DNA from: Elmis aenea
Lineage: Eukaryota > Arthropoda > Insecta > Coleoptera > Elmidae
Length of the DNA stretch: 64,000 bases
Direction of reading: 5' to 3'
Assembly: GCA_947652605.1 (NCBI GenBank)
Contig: OX393581.1
Location: 47,267,924 to 47,331,923, forward strand
The translations under genes were made by a program, and so were the position numbers. Position 1 is the stretch's first letter. Each line of letters begins with the position of its first letter. Shown here one piece after another: positions 36,101-40,509 of this stretch. Below the pieces are notes generated by a model that was not told the DNA's origin, searched no databases, and saw only the letters and a list, made by a program, of their open reading frames with translations.

Positions 36101-39100
36101 TAGCACTTTGTTTATTTATTTTAAAAAAAGTCTGAAGTTTAGATGCTAATGTAGATTAAAAATGATTCCGTAATTATAGCAGTTTACACATTACAATGTG
36201 TTTTTCTGTTTGTAATTCGTTGTAACATCAAAAAACTTTTGATAAAATGTACAAGTTTTCGATTCTACTATAAGAGTTTTTTTTAGGTTAACAACTAACG
36301 AGAATATCGAAAAAAATGAAATATTTCGTTGAATGGAACTGGACTCATCTTTATGTTTGATTGAAAAGAGCTGAATCGGTTGTTCACTCAATAAAGGCTG
36401 ACATTTTTATTCGATTAAAAATGCCGGACGATCACGAGTGGTTGGCAATCGATGAAGTTGTTCGAGGACCATGATCAAACTCCAGGATTCCGTTGCCAGA
36501 TTAGTATTTACATTAAGGTAGTAATTTGGTTTTTATAATAAATGGTCCATATACAGGGCGTTTCTTAAATATTGCGAAAAACTTAGGTAGGTAATTCCTT
36601 ATCGAAAATGAAGAGGGGGTTTTTATATAATTTGTTTCCTGAGATGTTTCCTTTCGGAGTTACACCCCTTTAAAGGGGAGCGGTAAAGTTAGGTTTTTAT
36701 TTTATTTCTCAAATTTGGATAAATGTAGGAGAATGATATTTGGTAGATATTTTATACTTTTTAAAAAGTTTCCCATAGTAATATTTTTAATAATCTCCCA
36801 CCTTCACAAGGGGCTGAAAAGTGCGACCCCTGTTGGATTTTTTATCAGAACTTTTTGGAGGCTTACATTTTTGCAATTTAAAAATTTTTATTTGAAAGCT
36901 TGATTTATTTAGAGCTTTTTTATTCCTTAAAGTTTCCTGCATGACCTACAGTTTTTGAGTAAAACATTTAATGAGTGAACACGAACCATTAAATATTCTA
37001 AAATAAAACTATTCATTTTGGTGGTTACCATGGTTTGTTTATGTTTATATTGAGTAGAATTGACAGGGGTTGTCGTGTTGTCACCTCTTACTTCAAAATG
37101 AATTACACCCGTCAATTCTACCCAATACAAACCATGGTAACCACAAAAAGGAATTGTTTCAATTTAGAATATTTAATGGTTCATATTCACTCATTTAATT
37201 ATTTACCCATAAACTGTAGGTTTTGCAGGAAACTTTAAGCAATAAAAAAAGTTTCTAAATGAAACAAGCTTTCAAAGAAATTTTATTAAGTTTAGAAATT
37301 TCACGCCTCGAAAAAGTTCTGATAAAAAAACCAACAGGGGTCGCACTTTTCAGCTCCCTGTGAAGGTGGCAGATAATTAAAAATATTACTATGGACATGT
37401 TGTTAACAAGTATAAAACATCTACCAAATGTCATTCTCCTACACCGCTCCAAATTTGAGAAATAAAATAAGAACCTATTTTACTGCTTCTCTTTGGGAGC
37501 AAACGATACGTCTAAGGAAAAAAAAATAAAGTCCCCTGTTAATTTTCGACAAGGAATTGCCTCCCGAAATTTTTCGCAATATTTAAGAAACACCCTGTAT
37601 ATTTAAAGCTTTTATACAATGTAACAATTTTTACAATTAATTATTCCTTTCTTTGTATAAAAATTTCTCGGTCTCAATATTTGAAAATTACTTGTAAAAC
37701 GTATCTTCTTAATTCTACTGCAGTTATCTCTAAAATTTTCTTAAACATAAACTTACGAGTACTATCGAAAAATTGTAGAGGACCCTACTTATTTGGGGTT
37801 ACAAAGTTGGAGAAATTAGACAACATGGTTTTTTCTACTACCACTAATGTAAATAACTCTTACCGTACAGCCTGCATGCATCGGAAGTGAGTCCAAACTC
37901 ACGGTAAGCAAAACACACACTTGGCTAGAAAGATCGAAGTAGTTACGTCAAACACTGCCTGCATGCATAGTGAATGAGTTAAAACGTACGGTAAGCCAAA
38001 CGCGCACTTGTCTAGAAATGTCCAAGTAGGGTTACGTCAAAATTGACAAGACAACGTAATTACATGTGTATATTAGCCAAAAAACCGTTAAAATCGTATG
38101 TTTTATGTGATCGTAGAAAAAGTAAGCTACATAACACGAGTTGTAAAGCAATTGTATGCTTTTTACAACTGTTGTTATGTAGTATACTATTATTTTAACG
38201 ATCTACCCAGCAGCGATGCTTTCATTTTTGATAAACTTAAGTCAGTACACGTCAGATATACAGGGTGTGTAAAAATTGGCGGAAGCGCTACACGTGGCGA
38301 TGTTCTTCGTAAAATTCTAAGTCAAAAATCTTAATACGAAAATGTTGTACCATGCTTCCTATGGCCTCGGGAACCATTTAAAGAAAAAAAAAATTGGCAA
38401 AATTGCATACATTGATTTGCGTTTGGACATTTTTTTATCAGCAATTTTTACTTAGGTATTTACAATTTTTGTTCGAACTGAAGGCCTTCAGTTCGTAAAC
38501 ATAGCTGCAAACTTTTGGGTATCGTTTAACACAAACTAGAAATAATTACGAGAAAAACAGAGATGACAGCTAATGACAATGTTGCCATATGTATTATTTT
38601 CATTCAAGTCAGTGATTTACATATTTTCAACACCAATTTTTGAAAGGAAGAACACAATATCTAGGAAAAAATACTATTCGAAATTTATTTTTATGCCAAA
38701 TTGCAGCTTTTTCATTTGCAAGTATTAAATAATAACGCTTATTAAAGGACTAAATGTCAAAACTTTGAGGAACTCTTGCAGACACAGCAAACATGGTACA
38801 ACATTTTCGTATAAAGATTTTCGACTTGGAATTTTACGAAGAACATCGCCACGTGTAGCGCTTCCGCCAATTTTTACACACCCTGTATATTAGCAAATTT
38901 TTTAATTCTTAAATATATGGTGCAGTCTTAAACCTCCAACCGATGTAATGTTATAGGAAACTTTATTCGTCAATAAAACAGCAAACTCTGCTGTAAATAT
39001 TTGTTGCTGTTTAAAAGTTCTGTGAATTGAATTAAATCTTACCTTGATAAGTCCAACGATACTTGAATCGCTTCTATGCTCTAAACTGCAAATACTAAAT

Positions 39101-40060
39101 TGGATTGTAGAAGGCATCTCTAGCCGGTGAGATAACTGCCTCTGAAAAGTTTGGTGTCTTGTTGGGACAATTGGCAAAGTCGTTTGCCTTAACACCTGAA
39201 ATAAAGTGGCCGATGTTAGACACAAAAAGTGTTTGGTTAAAACGTGCTCGCTGTTTTTAATATGTTTCTTTTGTTTGCTGTAATTTTAGTGGAGAATATT
39301 GTAACTAAAATTTTTGTTTTTAAATTTGTTTAAAACAACAATACTAATGTAAATGACCCTTACCGTACAGCCTTCATGCATAGTAAGTGGGGCCTTACGC
39401 ACGGTAAGCAAAAAGCACAGTTTTTTAAAGAAATGATCAAAGTAGACTTACGTCAAAAGCTTCCTGCATGCCTAGTAAGTGAGTTATAACGCACGGTAAG
39501 CAAAACGCACACTTGTCTAGAAATGTCAAAGTAGGCTTACGTCAAAATCGACAAGACAACGTAATACATGTGTTGTGTATATTAGCCAAAAAGCCGTTAA
39601 AATCGTAGATATTATGTGATCGTAGAAAAAGTAAGTTACATAACACGAGTTGTAAAGCAATTACGCACTCGTGGAAATACGCACTCGCCGCTCGTATATG
39701 CTTCTTACAACTCTTATTATGTAATATACTATTTATACACTGCTCAAATGATTGTGATATTTATGATATAACACAATAAAAAAAAATGTCGTACCTTTTT
39801 GATCGATTCTTTATGCTCTTGCACATATTCTTGTGTGAGGGGTTCACTCTGAAGATCGGGAAGCGAATGACTAATGCAGATTGCCGTTTGCTTTGTGAGT
39901 GAATCTTCTCCATCGGTGGGATCTCTGCACGTTTTTTCTCTTATCCACCTCCAAGTGGCTGTGCACTGATAGCTAACGGCCGCCAATAGTACTAAAGCCA
40001 TCGCGGTAATTACTAACCCTACAGCCACCTGGTATGGCAGACTCCTCCACTCTTGATCGT
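2947..40060 (-). CDS. Syt10-like: Synaptotagmin gene, SYT6/10-like, exons 2-9 (5' end missing)
   Basis: Eight exons on the minus strand join in frame: 40060-39795, 39195-39043, 17660-17532, 14887-14733, 9844-9676, 4780-4660, 3974-3803 and 3160-2947. They encode about 458 residues plus two bases of a split codon: a transmembrane helix near residues 10-33, a linker, C2A near 160-285 and C2B near 295-425. Every junction has AG acceptor and GT donor, with phases 0,0,0,2,0,1,2 across the seven joins. The linker motif [17 protein letters not shown] and the C2B motifs resemble vertebrate SYT3/6/9/10, whose members are calcium sensors for vesicle exocytosis; the insect Sytalpha/Sytbeta group is the likely match. 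C2A keeps all five calcium-binding aspartates. C2B has glutamate at the fifth position, as in SYT6/10. The canonical C-terminal WHxL motif reads WYPL. The first coding exon and promoter were not found. Exact orthology is inferred. Confidence 0.93.
3240..3451. mobile_element. hAT-type MITE in intron 8
   Basis: The termini are CAGTGCCGGATTAAGG and AAATCCGGCACTG. They are flanked by tttattgt (3232-3239) and ttaattgt (3452-3459), an 8-bp target duplication with one mismatch. The GC-rich interior (GGGCCCTAGGCC) is non-coding. It occupies a third of the 641-bp intron 8 of the synaptotagmin gene. Confidence 0.8.
3803..3974 (-). CDS. Syt10-like: Synaptotagmin exon 8: C2B core
   Basis: Acceptor TTGTTTCAG and donor CAG|GTACGC bound 172 nt. 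It encodes [20 protein letters not shown], then [10 protein letters not shown] and VIDYDR. This gives calcium-binding loop aspartates and the polybasic KRIKKKK strand that binds phosphoinositide lipids and SNAREs in synaptotagmins. It starts by completing the GAT codon from exon 7 and ends with two bases of the Arg codon shared with exon 9. Confidence 0.94.
4359..4615. mobile_element. TA-flanked MITE, family A (Tc1/mariner-like)
   Basis: The two ends are nearly identical inverted repeats of about 43 bp, starting CAGGGTGGGCAAATTTCG and ending in its complement. TA is present on both sides, fitting a TA target duplication. It is a 257-bp non-coding element in intron 7, ending about 42 bp from the exon 7 splice donor. 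Confidence 0.82.
4660..4780 (-). CDS. Syt10-like: Synaptotagmin exon 7: start of C2B
   Basis: Acceptor TTATTTCAG and donor TCAG|GTAAGT bound 121 nt in phase 0. It reads [20 protein letters not shown], then [18 protein letters not shown]. This is the first strands of C2B, with the first calcium-binding Asp in KAMD. The [12 protein letters not shown] block is nearly invariant in synaptotagmin C2B domains. Confidence 0.95.
5973..8186 (+). pseudogene. LINE fragment: endonuclease plus reverse transcriptase, truncated at both ends
   Basis: From 5961, one frame gives the C-terminal half of an AP-type endonuclease: [31 protein letters not shown] and the catalytic GSDHF. After about 6470 the frame slips, continues as [20 protein letters not shown], and slips again near 6640. 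From 6798 come the linker and reverse transcriptase: [13 protein letters not shown], an in-frame TAA at 7329-7331, then [40 protein letters not shown] and the catalytic [11 protein letters not shown]. Translation stops matching at the start of the thumb/C-terminal region, so the terminal WFGHV and GRPR motifs are missing. RTE-like by motif order. It is a dead copy in intron 6, sense opposite to the host gene. Confidence 0.9.
8355..8637. mobile_element. hAT-type MITE
   Basis: The right terminus is GTGCCTACGCCACTG(G) and the left is CTGGCGTGGGCAGG, apparently having lost two or three bases of a CAGTGGCGTAGGCA end. The flanks gtagatta (8347-8354 and 8638-8645) match exactly over 8 bp. The interior is non-coding, with G runs and duplicated AAAGAGC blocks. 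Confidence 0.72.
9676..9844 (-). CDS. Syt10-like: Synaptotagmin exon 6: second half of C2A
   Basis: Acceptor TTTTTTCAG and donor CAGCAG|GTAAGT bound 169 nt. It encodes [20 protein letters not shown], then [13 protein letters not shown]. It holds the third, fourth and fifth calcium-binding aspartates of C2A, in the [10 protein letters not shown] loop. It ends with a short C2A-C2B linker ILCPQQ in phase 0. Confidence 0.95.
10336..11913 (+). pseudogene. Decayed RTE-like LINE with internal deletion
   Basis: The copy starts in the endonuclease (STIDFIVTN, then [16 protein letters not shown] with the catalytic SGH, normally SDH). It passes through a linker near 10748-11010 and the N-terminal reverse transcriptase near 11040-11230 (KKIGRAQH). 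The whole catalytic core is missing between about 11235 and 11520. The C-terminal region follows: [35 protein letters not shown] and GRPRKK. It ends in a GAAGAAGAAG tail at 11898-11913, the short microsatellite-like tail seen in RTE elements. Multiple frameshifts and stops are present. It lies in intron 5 of the host gene. Confidence 0.8.
12000..13430. other. AT-rich intronic stretch with no recognised gene or repeat
   Basis: Part of intron 5. I see only chance open frames and a small hairpin near 13273-13304 (GGTTTCAATTTATTTCGAAT and its complement). There is no conserved protein motif and no terminal repeats. Confidence 0.5.
13435..14060 (-). pseudogene. LINE ORF1-like fragment (coiled coil plus basic domain)
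   Basis: Minus-strand reading starts near 14054 ([19 protein letters not shown]). It passes through a long charged coiled coil ([20 protein letters not shown]) and then a basic segment with [19 protein letters not shown], a pattern I associate with ORF1 proteins of insect non-LTR retrotransposons. One +1 frameshift falls near 13677 (DVTDSYG then [12 protein letters not shown]). No endonuclease or reverse transcriptase follows, so it is an orphan ORF1 piece. Clade assignment is uncertain. Confidence 0.65.
14733..14887 (-). CDS. Syt10-like: Synaptotagmin exon 5: first half of C2A
   Basis: Acceptor TTATTTTCAG and donor TTTAG|GTAAGT bound 155 nt. It encodes [20 protein letters not shown], then [20 protein letters not shown] and PVFNETFIF. 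This includes the first and second calcium-binding aspartates of C2A and its polybasic strand. It ends with two bases of the Ser codon completed in exon 6. Confidence 0.95.
14955..15602 (+). mobile_element. CACCCTG-ended MITE, family B, copy 2
   Basis: It is collinear with 125-734 at high identity, including GGGTATAGGACATACTTA and the closing CACTAATGACTCACACTG, with one base changed in the terminal motif. The left part is truncated relative to the other copies. Its left edge is about 68 bp from the exon 5 splice acceptor. Confidence 0.72.
15610..16320. other. AT-rich intronic stretch, nothing recognised
   Basis: Part of intron 4. Short open frames only, with no conserved motifs or terminal repeats. 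Confidence 0.5.
16323..16975. repeat. Tandem repeat array, unit about 166-176 bp, nearly four copies
   Basis: The phrase CATGCTCTGAATTTAATGGC recurs near 16358 (diverged), 16533, 16707 and 16872. Each is followed by TTTTGCTATCTCATCAAG, TTTTTCAGCAAAATGGAA and AAACTGTTTGAATAATTTAT. Spacings are about 175, 174 and 165 bp. Copies diverge by roughly 10-20 percent. The unit length is close to one nucleosome repeat, as in many satellite DNAs. Confidence 0.8.
17532..17660 (-). CDS. Syt10-like: Synaptotagmin exon 4: linker to start of C2A
   Basis: Acceptor TTCTTTTCAG and donor GTTAAG|GTAAAC bound 129 nt, phase 0 on both sides. It encodes [20 protein letters not shown], then [20 protein letters not shown]. 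The [11 protein letters not shown] block is the first strand of C2A in this subfamily. As a symmetric phase-0 exon it could be skipped without shifting the frame, although C2A would be lost. Confidence 0.93.
17800..19420 (+). mobile_element. 5'-truncated RTE-like LINE insertion with 12-bp target duplication
   Basis: The insert is bracketed by exact 12-bp copies of gtatttatttgt (17788-17799 and 19421-19432). It ends in a (GAA)n tail at about 19405-19420. These are the signs of target-primed reverse transcription. Truncation falls in the endonuclease-RT linker. It lies in intron 3, antisense to the synaptotagmin gene, with its 5' edge 139 bp from the exon 4 boundary. Confidence 0.9.
17801..19387 (+). 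CDS. Reverse transcriptase of RTE-like LINE (N-terminally truncated, frame open)
   Basis: An uninterrupted frame of about 528 element-derived residues ends at TGA 19385-19387. Reverse transcriptase motifs appear in order: [91 protein letters not shown], the catalytic [11 protein letters not shown], and [10 protein letters not shown]. The C-terminal region has [25 protein letters not shown] and GRPRRKW, which fits the RTE clade. The endonuclease is missing, so it cannot have been autonomous after insertion. An open frame starts upstream at 17750, but its first ~17 codons come from flanking intron DNA. The absence of stops suggests recent insertion. Confidence 0.92.
   Translation, partial: VVLNRVEQADHQQEIKREEVKDAIGKVKIGKASGEDNIVPEMIKWLGEKGIDWIWAICKEAWEKQEIPRDWENNLLVPIYKKGEQSQCENYRPICLAQTSYKLYTKILEKRLREHVEIKLEEEQAAFRPGRQTSDNIFIIRNIIERKVEEGEELYLTFIDLKAAFDTVDRREIWKTLREIEIPNTLINAIRSTYHTVRAKIQIAGQRSDEFRMSKGIKQGDSLSPLLFIIFMDKIGKRIKEKHKQLNTAIGYRNLEIITLNSLLYADDIVLIANTRNKMQKLVNAWTEEIENMGMEVNINKTKTMIINEKQKDPQNINKIKCKNNDLERVTTYEYLGSIITEDGRIDAELTNRANKSTKLYYSLNKSILGHKEIDKKVKMKIHNMITIPIITYAAENWTIKKKDENKINAMEMKHLRKIAGKTKWDRIRNENIREMTEQEPIIDKIKKKQLNWYGHVMRMNPDRLTRKIIEIGKPAKKQRGRPRRKWMDQIRDWGAERGKIPEEMKILAKDRMAWRKWTRDTRLTSDA
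19640..19879. repeat. Half copy of MITE family E
   Basis: It matches the right half of the palindromic element at 36554-37597: ATCTACCAAATATCATT, CCAAATTTGG, and the end TTTCGCAATACTTAAGAAAC followed by ATCCTG. Only one arm is present, so it is a truncated relic. Confidence 0.7.
20075..20566. mobile_element. TA-flanked palindromic MITE, family C, copy 1
   Basis: Terminal inverted repeats of about 90 bp start CAGGGTGTGTAAAAATTGGC, run through GGAAGCGCTACACGTGGCGA and AATGTTGTACCAT, and recur inverted at the right end. TA dinucleotides flank both ends (TATA on both sides). No coding capacity. The second copy is at 38261-38885. Confidence 0.85.
21190..21913. mobile_element. TA-flanked MITE, family D, with internal CAGGGTG/CACCCTG units
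   Basis: The ends are CAGGGTGCACCACGACCCTG and its near complement, flanked by TA. Inverted arms include TTCGATAGCTCCTTTA and a stretch with TTAATACAAATATTGTGCGA. Two internal hairpin-like units lie at about 21411-21490 and 21729-21790. Each opens with ACAGGGTGTT and closes with ACACCCTGTATA. It is non-coding. A piece of the same family is at 28670-28865 in reverse. Confidence 0.8.
22000..22780. other. Intronic stretch with no recognised feature
   Basis: Mostly AT-rich, single-copy within this window. No conserved motif seen. Confidence 0.45.
22790..23375 (+). promoter_or_regulatory. GC/CpG-richer island with an initiator-like TCAGTT: possible promoter and first exon
   Basis: This segment is distinctly richer in G, C and CpG (ACACGCGTGCGCGGGTC, GTGCGTGTGCTTTGCGCGTC) than the AT-rich intron around it, and it has no repeat match in the window. 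TTAAGTCAGTTG at 22801-22812 fits the arthropod initiator. GGTCT, one base off a DPE consensus, sits about 27 bases downstream. A 119-codon frame (22854-23213) matches no family I know. A weak donor, AAG|GTATTT, is at about 23370. It could start a nested plus-strand transcript or an alternative transcript. This is inference only. Confidence 0.28.
23520..23659. mobile_element. 140-bp near-perfect hairpin element
   Basis: Two ~60-bp arms (TGGTGCCTTTCC, CTCTCGATAGCAGCGTCGCC, AAGGATACAGCC) are inverted around a loop of about 20 nt (CCTGAGAGTAACTCGCGATT). TTA flanks both ends (23517-23519 and 23660-23662), fitting a 3-bp target duplication. Only a handful of mismatches and one or two small indels separate the arms, so it is probably young. 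Confidence 0.82.
24090..24300 (-). repeat. Truncated copy of the CCCGGGAATTCCCGG element
   Basis: TTTTTGTCCCGGGAATTCCC, TTTAAAAAAAGTG and GTGCTAAGATCTTTGTTATA match the reverse complement of about 25440-25520 inside the nested element at 24750-25585. Neither terminus is present. Confidence 0.6.
24750..25585. mobile_element. hAT-like element nested in the 24381-26480 hAT
   Basis: The termini TAGGGTTTC and GAAACCCTA are flanked by exact gtacctac (24742-24749 and 25586-25593). The sister hAT at 59428-62501 has the uninterrupted site (reverse complement of 62107-62140, GGGAGTAGGTACTAACTG), which proves the insertion. Subterminal regions are rich in CCCGGGATCCCGGG palindromes. The interior is AT-rich with no recognisable transposase, so it is non-autonomous. 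Confidence 0.9.
25977..26290 (-). pseudogene. hAT transposase C-terminal fragment
   Basis: Minus-strand reading gives [15 protein letters not shown], then [19 protein letters not shown] 7-bp deletion relative to the 59-kb copy breaks the frame. The hAT dimerisation domain follows in the next frame: [20 protein letters not shown], then [12 protein letters not shown] and a stop at 25977-25979. The sequence upstream (catalytic domain, BED finger) is deleted. It cannot make transposase, but it records the intact dimerisation domain that the full-length copy encodes out of frame. Confidence 0.88.
26682..26957. mobile_element. hAT-type MITE with G-rich ends
   Basis: The termini are CAGTAGTTTCCAACCTGTGG and AAAGGTTGGAAACCACTG. 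Exact 8-bp duplications ccttacgg lie at 26674-26681 and 26958-26965. Subterminal tracts of GGGGGGCGCG are repeated four times. It is 276 bp and non-coding. Confidence 0.93.
27445..28592 (+). mobile_element. Nested, internally deleted hAT element
   Basis: The termini are CAGTGGCGTGCGGTCCATGG and CACCGCACGCCACTG. Exact 8-bp duplications tagtaaac lie at 27437-27444 and 28593-28600. At 1148 bp it is too short for a whole transposase and keeps only the C-terminal coding end. Confidence 0.94.
28164..28460 (+). pseudogene. hAT transposase C-terminal dimerisation domain
   Basis: The 98-residue frame contains [20 protein letters not shown], then [30 protein letters not shown]. This is the signature of the hAT family dimerisation domain near the protein C-terminus, with the conserved SAERSFS motif. 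The frame ends naturally at TGA. The BED finger and catalytic residues are absent because the element is internally deleted. Confidence 0.88.
28670..28865 (-). repeat. Family D MITE fragment
   Basis: Reverse complement of about 21400-21545: TTAATTAACACTTT, TTTAAAATATTATAC, GTGAAACTTTAAAC and the TTTAATTGTCCTTCAAAA block. The CACCCTG motifs have decayed (CACTCTATATT). Confidence 0.65.
29458..29664. mobile_element. hAT-type MITE with GGTCCGCGGACC palindromes
   Basis: The termini are CAGCGGTTGCCAAAG and CTTTGG-type sequence ending GGCGACCGCTG. The flanks are gctataag (29450-29457) and, sharing the terminal G, gctataag (29664-29671). A related segment at 35938 reads GTGCTATAATTAAACAATG without the insert, so it is the empty site. 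207 bp, non-coding. Confidence 0.85.
30000..33000. other. Intron 3 stretch with no recognised gene
   Basis: AT-rich, with only short chance frames. The subsegment 31000-31390 is less AT-rich (CCACGGACCATGCGACG) but shows no family motif in any frame I could recognise. No terminal repeats were seen. Confidence 0.45.
33005..33920 (+). pseudogene. Decayed LINE reverse transcriptase fragment (RTE-like)
   Basis: Fragments read [14 protein letters not shown], then after a shift [31 protein letters not shown], the catalytic [12 protein letters not shown], and [10 protein letters not shown]. At about 33655 the sequence jumps by deletion to the C-terminal region: [15 protein letters not shown], an in-frame stop, then [14 protein letters not shown] and WTVFIHETG with a TGA. 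The KQGD core has become KQGG. The endonuclease is absent and the region between the palm and the C-terminus is deleted. No target duplication or tail was recognised. Confidence 0.85.
34585..34800. repeat. Two adjacent short tandem duplications
   Basis: A ~41-bp unit (GCATACAATTTATCACGTTT, GCTARCGGATAAATAGG) occurs twice at 34585-34668. About 25 bp later a ~44-bp unit (CTTCACCATGGCAACGCAA, TTTTAGAATCTTTGTTTA) occurs about 2.5 times at 34691-34795. Copies differ by only a few bases. Confidence 0.8.
34800..35930. other. Intron 3 stretch with no recognised gene
   Basis: AT-rich. A short repeated phrase TTTTCGAATACGC occurs twice near 35255 and 35310. No coding or transposon motif seen. Confidence 0.4.
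35938..36097. repeat. Fragment matching 29444-29820
   Basis: CAAATATTTTGCAACTGCTT, GTTTCATATTTCAATCTGC and CATAAATATTCGTTTTTGTA are shared with the interior of the composite hAT-type element. It is useful as an empty site for the MITE at 29458-29664. Confidence 0.75.
36554..37597. mobile_element. Palindromic TA-flanked MITE, family E (1.04 kb)
   Basis: The ends CAGGGCGTTTCTTAAATATT and AATATTTAAGAAACACCCTG are flanked by TA. The inverted arms run nearly to the centre (GGTTACCATGGTTTGT near 37025 against ACAAACCATGGTAACC near 37127), so the whole element can fold into one hairpin of about 500 bp per arm. Non-coding, within intron 3. Confidence 0.86.
37843..38195 (+). repeat. Direct repeat R1, downstream of exon 3 in gene direction
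   Basis: About 350 bp matching 39343-39734 in the same orientation. Shared phrases include ACTAATGTAAAT, CTTACCGTACAGCC, GACAAGACAACGTAAT and GTTACATAACACGAGTTGTA-type sequence. Each copy also contains an internal tandem duplication of about 97 bp built on GCCTGCATGCAT and CACGGTAAGC. Confidence 0.85.
38261..38885. mobile_element. TA-flanked palindromic MITE, family C, copy 2
   Basis: Same termini and ~90-bp inverted repeats as 20075-20566, with a longer centre containing GAACTGAAGGCCTTCAGTTC, itself a perfect palindrome. It begins 157 bp past the exon 3 donor in gene direction. Confidence 0.86.
39043..39195 (-). CDS. Syt10-like: Synaptotagmin exon 3: cytosolic linker
   Basis: Acceptor CTTTATTTCAG and donor ATCAAG|GTAAGA bound 153 nt, phase 0 on both sides. 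It encodes [20 protein letters not shown], then [14 protein letters not shown] and SSIVGLIK. This linker signature ([17 protein letters not shown]) is characteristic of the SYT3/6/9/10 group and supports the subfamily call. As a symmetric 51-codon exon it could be skipped in frame. Confidence 0.92.
39343..39734 (+). repeat. Direct repeat R2, upstream of exon 3 in gene direction
   Basis: Partner of 37843-38195, with the same internal tandem duplication (GCTTCCTGCATGCCTAGTAAG). It carries an extra ACGCACTCGTGGAAATACGC segment near 39663. R1 and R2 bracket exon 3, their start points being about 1.5 kb apart. Confidence 0.85.
39795..40060 (-). CDS. Syt10-like: Synaptotagmin exon 2: transmembrane segment
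   Basis: Acceptor ATTTTTTGCAG and donor AAAAAG|GTACGA bound 266 nt. After two bases of a split codon it reads [10 protein letters not shown], then the hydrophobic helix [20 protein letters not shown], then [14 protein letters not shown]. The short luminal or extracellular side, one helix, and cysteine/basic cytosolic edge fit the synaptotagmin topology. The remaining residues ([20 protein letters not shown]) start the linker. No in-frame ATG precedes the helix, so an upstream coding exon is required. Confidence 0.9.
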
Positions 40061-40509
40061 CTGCAAAAAATTGAAACTTTTAATTCAGATTTTTTGCCCA
40101 AAAAAGAAAGAGTGTACAAAGTTACATGGCAGTAATTTTTAAGCAAATGCGCGTTAAGCAGATTTCACTTGTGAACGTGCGCAGTAGGATTTTCCGTACT
40201 AACTTTCCTAAAATAGTAGATACCCCACTTTAACTTGGGTAAACCCGCCGTGAGTTACCAACGCAACGGGGCGTTAGAGAATCGTTTTTCGTAGAAGTGG
40301 GTGATATTAACAAGGTAGTAATGAATTTGAATTAGTGTTAATTCCAAAGTTACAGAATACAGCTGCAGGTTTAACTTTTATGCAATCAAGCCTAGTTTTA
40401 CAAAACGTGGAACACAGTAGAAGGGTTAACAATTGTTTGCAGAGTTTTTAACGTGGATTTTATAGTTAATTTTGTTGTTGTTTATTTAGCATATTTAATC
40501 ATGTAGTTG

